Part shown: positions 46,157 through 52,065 of the stretch, piece by piece
Layout of the letters: each line of letters begins with the position of its first letter
How positions within the stretch are numbered: position 1 is the stretch's first letter
From: Flavobacterium sp.
GTDB taxonomy: Bacteria; Bacteroidota; Bacteroidia; Flavobacteriales; Flavobacteriaceae
Assembly (NCBI GenBank): GCA_030153045.1
Contig: JASLID010000038.1
Location: 1-64,000 of the forward strand
Direction: 5' to 3'
DNA length: 64,000 nt
Made by a program: the position numbers and the translations under genes
Notes under the pieces: model-generated
Seen by the model: only the letters and a program-made list of their open reading frames with translations
Database searches by the model: none
What the model was told of the DNA's origin: nothing

Positions 46157-46348
46157 ATGAAAACAGAAACAATTTACAATGAAACCGAATTAGACAGAGG
46201 CAAATGCACTTGCTGTGGTGAAGTTAACGACACCATTGTAATTGACGATGGCCGATGTGTTGACTGCATCGAAGAAGAAAAGTTTTTCGATACTACAATG
46301 GGCGGAGGCATAGGACATTTTAATTATGATGATTATGACAGTAACTAA
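46157..46348 (+). CDS. Small zinc-ribbon-like phage protein
   Basis: A 63-residue protein with two CxxC pairs (GKCTCCGEVN and GRCVDCIEE, strictly CTCC and CVDC), spaced as in a zinc ribbon, then an acidic tail. It may bind nucleic acid or protein. The gene overlaps the following one. Confidence 0.7.
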   Translation: MKTETIYNETELDRGKCTCCGEVNDTIVIDDGRCVDCIEEEKFFDTTMGGGIGHFNYDDYDSN

Positions 46349-46814
46349 ACTAAATCCAAACGAAACTATAGGCGATCATTTGCAAATACTAACGTGGCAA
46401 ATTAATCGAATAATAAAGAATTGCCATTATCAAGAAGAAATTAAAAGCGAATGGGTACAATGGGTAACTGCTGACGTAAATCGTACCAGTTTAAAATCAA
46501 TAACACAAGCTCAAGCAAAACAAATCATAATAGCTCAAGAGGGGTTAACATTAATAAATACCCCATCAGATAATTGGGCATATTTCGATAAAAACAACCA
46601 ACAGCACAGTTATATCAGGTCGCTTTTAATTCAAATGGCTTGGAGTGTAAAAAGTGAAAAGTTTGGTGAGGTTGCCGATTTAGAAAGGTTGAGCAATTGG
46701 TTAAAAAGCGAACGTTCACCAGTTAGAAAAAAATTGACTTTAATGTCGCCAAAAGAAACCAGCACCATTATATCAGCACTTGAATATATGGTCGCAAAAC
46801 ATCACAGCAAATGA
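46335..46814 (+). CDS. Gp16/GemA-like (DUF1018) phage protein
   Basis: About 159 residues from the ATG at 46335; ATGs at 46326 and 46329 are alternatives. The C-terminal half (LLIQMAWSVKSEKFGEVADL, then LSNWLKSERSPVRKKL and LMSPKETSTIISALEYM) follows the pattern of Mu gp16/GemA family proteins, in which a helix, an N- or Q-rich turn and a final xLTPxExxxVIxxLxxxV segment recur. GemA-family proteins are early regulators acting on host gene expression. The match is moderate. Confidence 0.55.
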   Translation: MTVTKLNPNETIGDHLQILTWQINRIIKNCHYQEEIKSEWVQWVTADVNRTSLKSITQAQAKQIIIAQEGLTLINTPSDNWAYFDKNNQQHSYIRSLLIQMAWSVKSEKFGEVADLERLSNWLKSERSPVRKKLTLMSPKETSTIISALEYMVAKHHSK

Positions 46815-47011
46815 AACATTGCGAACACACAGACGATGGTTATTGCATAAGAGGCGAAGCAAATTATTGTCGTCCGGACGAATGTAAAGGATGCGACCAC
46901 AAGGATAAAACTTTAGTTGTATTGGAAGTGGTTGTCAACTGTGAAAAAACTGCTTTGCAATGTGATTATTGTGGAGAAATATTAACCGAACCTAAAATAG
47001 ATTGTCGATGA
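46811..47011 (+). CDS. Small cysteine-rich phage protein
   Basis: A 66-residue protein with ten cysteines (for example CEHTDDGYC, CRPDECKGCDH and CDYCGE), probably zinc-binding. It overlaps its upstream neighbour by four bases (ATGA) and its stop overlaps the following short frame. Confidence 0.65.
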   Translation: MKHCEHTDDGYCIRGEANYCRPDECKGCDHKDKTLVVLEVVVNCEKTALQCDYCGEILTEPKIDCR

Positions 47012-47076
47012 GAAAACCAACAGTATTAATATTATTCAACTTTTTAAAAACCCTATTCACTAAAACAAAACTATGA
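47008..47076 (+). CDS. Micro-gene, 22 residues (possible)
   Basis: A 22-residue frame beginning MRKPTVLILFNFLKTLFTKT. It is joined to both neighbours by ATGA four-base overlaps, which is unusual by chance and suggests coupled translation. It is short and hydrophobic-basic, so it could also be a translational bridge without its own role. Confidence 0.4.
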   Translation: MRKPTVLILFNFLKTLFTKTKL

Positions 47077-47336
47077 GAACAAAAATTTCACCACAAAGAT
47101 ACATTGCAGGCTTAGGATTATTTGTTATGCAATTCACTATTTGGATGACAGATATTATTCAAGGAATAACTCCTGAGTTTGGTAAAATGATTTATAACGC
47201 AATGTTGAGTATTGCAATATTGTTGATAGTAATTCCTTCAACAAAACCAAAAAAAGGGGCTTGCAATTGTTCTGATGTAAATCAATGTGAAAAACGTTGC
47301 ACCGCAAAGAAAAAATTCATTAAAAATCACCAATGA
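47073..47336 (+). CDS. Small phage membrane protein
   Basis: An 87-residue protein with two hydrophobic segments (about 10-30 and 40-55, MLSIAILLIVIPS) followed by a cysteine- and lysine-rich tail (ACNCSDVNQCEKRC). Function unknown; a holin-like role is possible but it lies in the early block, far from the lysis genes. Confidence 0.65.
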   Translation: MRTKISPQRYIAGLGLFVMQFTIWMTDIIQGITPEFGKMIYNAMLSIAILLIVIPSTKPKKGACNCSDVNQCEKRCTAKKKFIKNHQ

Positions 47337-47665
47337 AAATAGAACTTAAAATAACATTCTCACAACTTGAAGCATTGGTATTAGCATTTTCAGTAATTAC
47401 TGAACCTCCTATTAACCATCGAGATACCAAAGTAGCAAGAAGTGTTTTAGACAAGGTAATAGTCAAGCTAAAAAAAAAACACATTGATGAGAGTATGAAA
47501 TCATCACTTTTTAGTCAAAAAAAGAAATTTAAAATTTCACTTGAATATTATGAAGCGCATTTTTTAGAGAAATTTTTAGAGATAATAATAGCTTTTTGTG
47601 ATAAAGACTATGAACGTGTGATACTATCTAAAATAATGGCGGAAATCAATCAAAAACTAGCATAA
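47333..47665 (+). CDS. Hypothetical phage protein
   Basis: A 110-residue lysine-rich helical protein without recognised motifs. It overlaps the preceding gene by four bases (ATGA) and the next by one, as part of the early operon. Confidence 0.65.
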   Translation: MKIELKITFSQLEALVLAFSVITEPPINHRDTKVARSVLDKVIVKLKKKHIDESMKSSLFSQKKKFKISLEYYEAHFLEKFLEIIIAFCDKDYERVILSKIMAEINQKLA

Positions 47666-48099
47666 TGGAACTCGTTAAAACCTATACCGTAAGAATGCAA
47701 TCGGGCGATATATGGCAGTTTAAATACAATTTAAACGGCGTTTTAATCTACTTTAATGCGATGGACGGCGAGATGAATGATAAACAAGAAAAGTTTCTTT
47801 ATCTCGACGGTAAATTCCCCTGGAAAGAAGATCACATAAAAGGATGGCCAGTATTGTATAAAACAATCAATATCGAAGTTGGTGAGCCTGATTTATCATT
47901 TAGTACATTTTGGAAAATGTATCCAGCAAACCCATTAAGTAAAAAGAAACTTTCACAGGAACGCTGGGACAAACTAAAACCAACTGATCAATTAAAAATA
48001 CTAATGAAAATTCCTGAGTTCATCAGGCTTAAAACAAAGGAAAACACAAAACTACCATACGCTGAAGTATTTATTAATCAACGTTGGTGGGATAACTAA
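47665..48099 (+). CDS. Phage protein with replication-protein-like C-terminus
   Basis: A 144-residue protein. The N-terminal half is beta-rich (WQFKYNLNGVLIYFNAMDG). The C-terminal half (FSTFWKMYPANPLSKKKLSQ, then RWDKLKP, ending VFINQRWWDN) shows the FW..YP.K..K..A..RW..L pattern and terminal W seen at the end of many phage replication-initiation proteins. That suggests a small DNA-metabolism role; it is only a motif resemblance. Confidence 0.6.
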   Translation: MELVKTYTVRMQSGDIWQFKYNLNGVLIYFNAMDGEMNDKQEKFLYLDGKFPWKEDHIKGWPVLYKTINIEVGEPDLSFSTFWKMYPANPLSKKKLSQERWDKLKPTDQLKILMKIPEFIRLKTKENTKLPYAEVFINQRWWDN

Positions 48100-48109
48100 A
48101 ACAAACACT

Positions 48110-48397
48110 ATGGCAAAACAATTTTTAAGAATCGCAAAAACAAATGCATCAAAAAACAAAGTGCAATCATTGGTTATAATGAGCCTTGAAATGATTGACA
48201 ATACACTCCATAAAAATATTGGTGATGCGAAAAAAATGGTAAAACATCAATTCGACCAAGCTTTGAAACAATATACAGGAAAAGCTAAAATCCCTGAGTT
48301 GAAAGAATTTAATCCAAGTGAAGAAACGACTTCATTTTATGTCGAGGACTTAATTTACATCGATATTCATTCAGTAAAAATAGATTTTTCGCATTAA
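48110..48397 (+). CDS. Hypothetical phage protein
   Basis: A 95-residue basic protein, helical in its first two thirds, with no recognised family. Ten bases separate it from the upstream gene in the early operon. Confidence 0.6.
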   Translation: MAKQFLRIAKTNASKNKVQSLVIMSLEMIDNTLHKNIGDAKKMVKHQFDQALKQYTGKAKIPELKEFNPSEETTSFYVEDLIYIDIHSVKIDFSH

Positions 48398-48415
48398 TTA
48401 TAACAAGAAAGCAAC

Positions 48416-48794
48416 ATGAACAAACAAACAGCAATACAAGCAGAATGGATTGAATTAGGTTTTGAACCTAGCTACCCCGACGAAAATGGATTTATATATT
48501 TCGATTCTCTTCCTGATGAGTTCGATATTTGGAGTTTACAGTTAGTGGCCAATAATTCGGGTTTGATAGCTCGGCCAAAAAAAACTTATTGGAATAGAAA
48601 ACAACAAAGGCTGGATAAAAATTGAAAGCGAAAATGATTTACCGAAGCAATTTTCTAATTGTTTTTGCCTTTATAAAGATGGTGACATTAGAGTTTTTGA
48701 ATTTAGACCCGAAAAAGAATTTGATGTTAGTTTATTTATGGAAGAATTTACCCATTATCAACTAATAGAAAATCCTGAACCACCAATTTATTAA
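48416..48794 (+). pseudogene. DUF551-like gene split by a frameshift in an A8 tract
   Basis: The first frame gives MNKQTAIQAEWIELGFEPSY and continues to LIARPKK before an early stop at 48625. At the A8 run (48577-48584), leaving out one A makes the frame continue as LIGIENNKGWIKIESENDLP to FTHYQLIENPEPPIY and a stop at 48792. That C-terminus (WIK....LP ... THY....PP) is typical of DUF551-like phage proteins, so the intact product would have about 125 residues. It may be a real mutation, a sequencing error in the homopolymer, or slippage. Confidence 0.6.
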
Positions 48795-48800
48795 AAAAAC

Positions 48801-48818
48801 AACTTCCCCGGGGAAGTT
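48801..48818. promoter_or_regulatory. 18-bp perfect palindrome
   Basis: AACTTCCCCGGGGAAGTT is a perfect 18-bp palindrome with a GC core in AT-rich DNA, seven bases after the stop of the DUF551-like gene and touching the 11-bp repeats. It is probably a protein-binding site or hairpin. Confidence 0.65.
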
Positions 48819-48872
48819 ACCGCGCAAGTACCGCACAAGTACCGCGCAAGTACCGCACAAGTACCGCGCAAG
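48818..48872. repeat. Five 11-bp direct repeats (iteron-like)
   Basis: Five tandem units TACCGCrCAAG, alternating G, A, G, A, G at position 7, otherwise identical. The 11-base period is close to one DNA turn, so the units face the same side of the helix, as in iterons. GC content is far above the surroundings. Confidence 0.8.
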
Positions 48873-48899
48873 TAAAATAGACAACTAACAGTAATAATA

Positions 48900-49040
48900 A
48901 TGAAAACAACCGAGCAGATTTACGAAGAAATCCAACAGGAAAAAGAAAAGGAGTTGAGATTAGAACAAAAGAGACTCAGACGAAAAGTCAGAAACCCAAT
49001 GACTCATTTAAAACCGAAGAAAAAGAAACGTAAAAAATAA
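48900..49040 (+). CDS. Small basic phage protein, 46 residues
   Basis: A 46-residue, highly charged protein beginning MKTTEQIYEEIQQEKEKELR and ending with a lysine/arginine run (KPKKKKRKK). It probably binds nucleic acid. It lies just after the 11-bp repeats. Confidence 0.55.
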   Translation: MKTTEQIYEEIQQEKEKELRLEQKRLRRKVRNPMTHLKPKKKKRKK

Positions 49041-49044
49041 TTTT

Positions 49045-49569
49045 ATGATACTACCATTTACCACACACATAGCAGGAAAGCCAACCTATTTTGTTGAGAA
49101 AATATGGAAAGGTATAAAAGGAGAAATATCAAGAGACTTATATTTTGAGATTACAAAAAATAAATCACCTGAAGAATTAACCAAGCAATACACAATCAAT
49201 GGTGAGGTTTATGATAAAATTAAACCCAAAATTCACACTTTACGAAATGATGTCTACAATATTTGGTGTCCAGGTACTTTAATTCAGTTTTTTACAAAAG
49301 ATTCAAATTTAGAACCTTTTCAATTTGCTCCAGTTCTACCAGTGGTTAGTACGCAAGAAGTTTTTATGACTTATAGCCATTCAAACTTGATACAAATATC
49401 AATAGATGGCCGGGAACTATTTAGCTATACCGAAAGATGGGAATTTGCTTTAAATGATGGGTTTGATTGTTGGGATGATTTCTTCAATTATTTCTATCCT
49501 AAAATCCAACAGTCAGATGACAAATGTTATAAGCCTAAACTCATTCACTGGACAAATTTAAAATACTAA
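49045..49569 (+). CDS. Hypothetical phage protein, possibly ASCH/PUA-like
   Basis: A 174-residue protein. The segment KPKIHTLRNDVYNIWCPGTL, followed by a hydrophobic QFF strand, resembles the start of ASCH/PUA-like folds, and the C-terminal part is aromatic-rich (ERWEFALNDGFDCWDDFFNY). Such proteins may bind RNA or modified nucleotides. The resemblance is weak, so the function stays open. Confidence 0.6.
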   Translation: MILPFTTHIAGKPTYFVEKIWKGIKGEISRDLYFEITKNKSPEELTKQYTINGEVYDKIKPKIHTLRNDVYNIWCPGTLIQFFTKDSNLEPFQFAPVLPVVSTQEVFMTYSHSNLIQISIDGRELFSYTERWEFALNDGFDCWDDFFNYFYPKIQQSDDKCYKPKLIHWTNLKY

Positions 49570-49617
49570 TTACGGGAAACCGTAAAACACTTAATAAATA
49601 ACTTTATACTTTTACTA

Positions 49618-49746
49618 ATGAGTCAACATCAAATTTATCAGGAGTTAGTCAAGATTCAAAAGAAAATAATTTTCTTTACCGGAGCATTAGCAGGATTTAT
49701 TACTGCTTTTATAATCATAATAATACTTCATTTTTTTATTGTTTAA
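49618..49746 (+). CDS. Small single-helix membrane protein, 42 residues
   Basis: A 42-residue protein: a short charged N-terminus (MSQHQIYQELVKIQKKI) and one long hydrophobic helix (IFFTGALAGFITAFIIIIIL). A terminator follows 11 bases after the stop. Function unknown. Confidence 0.5.
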   Translation: MSQHQIYQELVKIQKKIIFFTGALAGFITAFIIIIILHFFIV

Positions 49747-49757
49747 TTTTAGGCAGG

Positions 49758-49794
49758 AAAAGCGAACGACTTTGTACACCGTTCGCTTTTTTAT
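49758..49794 (+). terminator. Rho-independent terminator in the early region
   Basis: AAAAGCGAACG and CGTTCGCTTTT form a perfect 11-bp stem with an 11-base loop and a T-run. Confidence 0.8.
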
Positions 49795-49806
49795 TACATT
49801 TGAATT

Positions 49807-49914
49807 ATGAATAACAATAAATCAACAAAAACATATAAAACATTGGTAGTAGTAGGGCTAATAATAATCATTTCCCAATTAATTATGATCTATTTTAAAA
49901 CAACAAAAAATTAA
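49807..49914 (+). CDS. Small single-helix membrane protein, 35 residues
   Basis: A 35-residue protein with a basic polar N-terminus (MNNNKSTKTYKT) and one membrane helix (LVVVGLIIIISQLIMIYF). Its end lies four bases before the next gene. Short, hydrophobic, function unknown. Confidence 0.45.
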   Translation: MNNNKSTKTYKTLVVVGLIIIISQLIMIYFKTTKN

Positions 49915-49917
49915 TAA

Positions 49918-50304
49918 ATGAACAAATCAAAACTTATCGGCAGCGCCGTATTATTCGTAGTAATTTTTATTGGTGTAAAAACGTGTAAAAGTGGCGATGT
50001 GGCCAGCGCACAAAATACCGAAAAAACTGTAAACAATGACTCTATTAATAAAGTAGCTTTAGAGATCGTAAAACAAGAAAAAAAGGTTAAAGATGTGGTT
50101 CTAACCGATGCAAACGTTTTATACGTTGCTGTTGAGAGCGACGGAACTGACAGAAGTGGTTACGCTTCATATATATGTGAGACATTAAAAGAAAGTAAGT
50201 CCACAATTGAAGCGGTTAAGGTTGTCGAATTTGGAACAATGAATAGTCCAGAAAAAGACAACGCTTACGGAGTACTTTTAGGAGAAAGTAGATGTAATCA
50301 ATAA
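49918..50304 (+). CDS. Exported or membrane-anchored phage protein
   Basis: A 128-residue protein with an N-terminal hydrophobic helix (SKLIGSAVLFVVIFIGV), then a polar domain (about 45-128) containing four cysteines counting Cys23 and ending GESRCNQ. No family recognised. It could act in the envelope during lysogeny, for example in superinfection exclusion, but nothing shows that. A terminator follows 29 bases after the stop. Confidence 0.6.
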   Translation: MNKSKLIGSAVLFVVIFIGVKTCKSGDVASAQNTEKTVNNDSINKVALEIVKQEKKVKDVVLTDANVLYVAVESDGTDRSGYASYICETLKESKSTIEAVKVVEFGTMNSPEKDNAYGVLLGESRCNQ

Positions 50305-50333
50305 ATTTTCCAACACTGTATTTATTACATATT

Positions 50334-50360
50334 AAAGCTCGTCAGTTGACGAGCTTTTTT
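50334..50360 (+). terminator. Rho-independent terminator
   Basis: AAAGCTCGTCA and TGACGAGCTTT form a perfect 11-bp stem with a 2-base loop and a T-run. Confidence 0.8.
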
Positions 50361-50377
50361 TATTCAAAAAAAATCGA

Positions 50378-50409
50378 TTTGTAAGATTTATTTCAACTCT
50401 TTATATTTG
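50378..50409 (+). promoter_or_regulatory. Promoter (TTTG / TATATTTG) for the 77-residue protein gene
   Basis: A -33 TTTG (50378-50381) and a -7 TATATTTG (50402-50409) lie 20 bases apart. The ATG of the gene is only five bases after the -7 box, so the transcript would have almost no leader. Confidence 0.6.
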
Positions 50410-50413
50410 CAGT

Positions 50414-50647
50414 ATGACCACTCGAAAACAACGCCTTACAGAACGAAATACCGTAGTTAGAAAGTTATTCTATGACTTGATGGCTAAAAATCCTAAATGG
50501 CGTATTGATGCAGTCATTGAGGAGGTTGGAAAAAAGGTGTTTTTATCTAATAGAACTGTTGAAGCAATAATCAATCACGAGGGAATTTATAAAGACAATA
50601 CACCGCCACCACAAAGCAATCAGTTAAAAATTTTCGGTAACATTTAA
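50414..50647 (+). CDS. Small putative DNA-binding regulator, 77 residues
   Basis: A 77-residue basic protein. A helix-turn-helix is plausible in WRIDAVIEEVGKKVFLSNRT, followed by VEAIINHEGIY. It has its own promoter between two terminators and is the last rightward gene before the leftward late block. That position fits a middle- or late-gene activator such as Mor or C of Mu, but there is no sequence match to those. Confidence 0.6.
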   Translation: MTTRKQRLTERNTVVRKLFYDLMAKNPKWRIDAVIEEVGKKVFLSNRTVEAIINHEGIYKDNTPPPQSNQLKIFGNI

Positions 50648-50665
50648 AAAGCGTTAAAAAAGTCG

Positions 50666-50673
50666 TATATTTG
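50666..50673 (+). promoter_or_regulatory. Putative promoter -7 box for a small RNA
   Basis: TATATTTG perfect match to TAnnTTTG, 19 bases after the stop of the 77-residue protein gene and followed by no sizeable reading frame. A -33 box is not obvious. Confidence 0.5.
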
Positions 50674-50678
50674 CAATG

Positions 50679-50770
50679 TAAATAAGTCTACTACAATTCA
50701 GTATAAAAATGCAGTCGAGGTGAGAACCGAGACAGCTCGAACGATAAAAGCCCCTTTATGGGGCTTTTGT
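50679..50770 (+). ncRNA. Candidate small RNA of about 90 nt
   Basis: The promoter box at 50666 is followed by about 65 bases without a real gene (only a four-codon frame MQSR) and then a strong terminator. The body contains TCGAG and CTCGA arms around a purine-rich loop (about 50714-50739). It ends against the stop of the leftward gpF gene. Its target is unknown. Confidence 0.45.
50746..50768. terminator. Bidirectional terminator between early and leftward late blocks
   Basis: AAAAGCCCC and GGGGCTTTT form a perfect 9-bp stem with a 5-base loop. It is two bases from the gpF stop codon on the other strand, so it can end both the small RNA and the late leftward transcript. Confidence 0.75.
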
Positions 50771-52065
50771 CATTTTAATATGTCAAGGTTTTTGAAATCT
50801 CTTTGTATCATTTGTTCACGCGTTAAATGTACTGCTTTACCTTTACGCTGAAAAATCATTCCTTGAATACTTCGACCTCTCTCTTTAGTTACTTTACGCT
50901 GTAAAGTCCTGATTATTTCGTTAATGTCAAGCTTTTTAATTTCGTCTAAATCCCAAACAATGTAATATGGTATTTGCTTCGGATTAATGGCTTTATTTAA
51001 CATCTGATCCTTTGAGCTATCAATAACACCTCTCATGTTATTTAACCCTTTAATCGACTTCCTATCACCCAAATACTTGCGCATGATTAAGTATTCCGGA
51101 TTAGTGACATTTTTAAGCTCAACATGTGATCTGATTAAGAAATCAAGATCTAACTTTTTTGAGCAAATGTCAGCTATTTGATAATTGCGTCTTAAGTCCT
51201 GATTATCGGCTCCCAAACTGATTTTTACTCGTGGGTTTTTAGTGTCAATTACATTCGATTCAGACGACATAAAATCAGTAGCGATACCTTTGGCCTCTTT
51301 TATTTCGTCTTTACTTAAACTATCAGTATAAGGAGTTTCTTTGAAGATTTTACCACTTATAGCTGGATTGTTTTTAAAGCTCTCTTTAAAATTGTACTTC
51401 GGTATTTTCTCGCTTGGTTCCTCGTCTGTTTGAACTATATTACATCTACAACCCCAATCAAAAGGTGTTGTGTGATCTTTCCAAAATGAATGATTAATCG
51501 GTAAAATCAAACCGTCTAAAATCTTATGTTCGTCTCTCACCCTGGCATCACCTGCATCAACAATTTTTAGGTTTGGATAAAGGTCTGCATCTGCCTCAAA
51601 ATCCTGCCATTTTTCCGCCATATTAGCAGCTGCAACCGTATGATGGTATTCAGTCTTTAACCATCGATTATTGTACTCAATATTAAGCTCGTCAGCTTTC
51701 TTTTTAAATTCTGACCATGGTACAATTTTACCATCTTTTGTAAGAGCTGATTCTAATTGTTTTTTAAAGTCAGTTTCTTTAAAAGCTGAGAATTGTGCAA
51801 CATTGTATTTTAAAGAGTGAGCAAGTGCCGGATCATACATTTTAGGTTTTGGATTATAACCAACATCGATACCTTTTGAAAGCTCGTTATAGTAATACTC
51901 CTGTAATTTTTTTCTATCTCCTGGTGTTACTTCTCTTTCGTCAAACAACTGTCTTATGTAGCTTTCAATAAGCCCGCTTAAACCTAAATCATCTTTACTT
52001 AGCTGTACTTCTTTTAGGTCACCACAGCAATGTGTACGATAATGTAATTTAAGCAGGCTTAACGC
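50770..52065 (-). CDS. Mu gpF-like minor head protein with C-terminal nuclease-like domain
   Basis: The gpF-like frame is open from 52083. It has no ATG or GTG; its first TTG (51948) would discard about 39 codons that look coding, including LKLHYRTHCCGDLKEVQL. The F-domain core is clear: VAAANMAEKWQDFEADADLY, DAGDARVRDEHKILDG and WGCRCNIVQTDEEP. The last about 150 residues (NPEYLIMRKYLGDRKSIKGL, then ending LTREQMIQRDFKNLDILK) resemble the barnase/EndoU/colicin E5-like nuclease domains attached to such proteins in related phages. The frame is the -1 frame of the portal after its slippery heptamer at 52065-52071, so it is probably made as a portal-gpF fusion. Confidence 0.85.
   Translation of the reverse strand, partial: ALSLLKLHYRTHCCGDLKEVQLSKDDLGLSGLIESYIRQLFDEREVTPGDRKKLQEYYYNELSKGIDVGYNPKPKMYDPALAHSLKYNVAQFSAFKETDFKKQLESALTKDGKIVPWSEFKKKADELNIEYNNRWLKTEYHHTVAAANMAEKWQDFEADADLYPNLKIVDAGDARVRDEHKILDGLILPINHSFWKDHTTPFDWGCRCNIVQTDEEPSEKIPKYNFKESFKNNPAISGKIFKETPYTDSLSKDEIKEAKGIATDFMSSESNVIDTKNPRVKISLGADNQDLRRNYQIADICSKKLDLDFLIRSHVELKNVTNPEYLIMRKYLGDRKSIKGLNNMRGVIDSSKDQMLNKAINPKQIPYYIVWDLDEIKKLDINEIIRTLQRKVTKERGRSIQGMIFQRKGKAVHLTREQMIQRDFKNLDILK

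Noticed and set aside
44326..48397. Anti-phage defence system or toxin-antitoxin pair in the small early genes
   Set aside because: I looked for nuclease, kinase, TIR, HEPN or antitoxin motifs in these products and found none that I could support.
48818..48872. Short repeats as a CRISPR array
   Set aside because: Units are 11 bases and contiguous, with no spacers and no cas genes. It is an iteron-like array.
50770..51948. TTG at 51948 as the ordinary start of gpF
   Set aside because: About 39 codons upstream in the same frame look coding, including a CC motif region, and are open back to the portal slippery site. The TTG start is kept as an alternative but is less likely.
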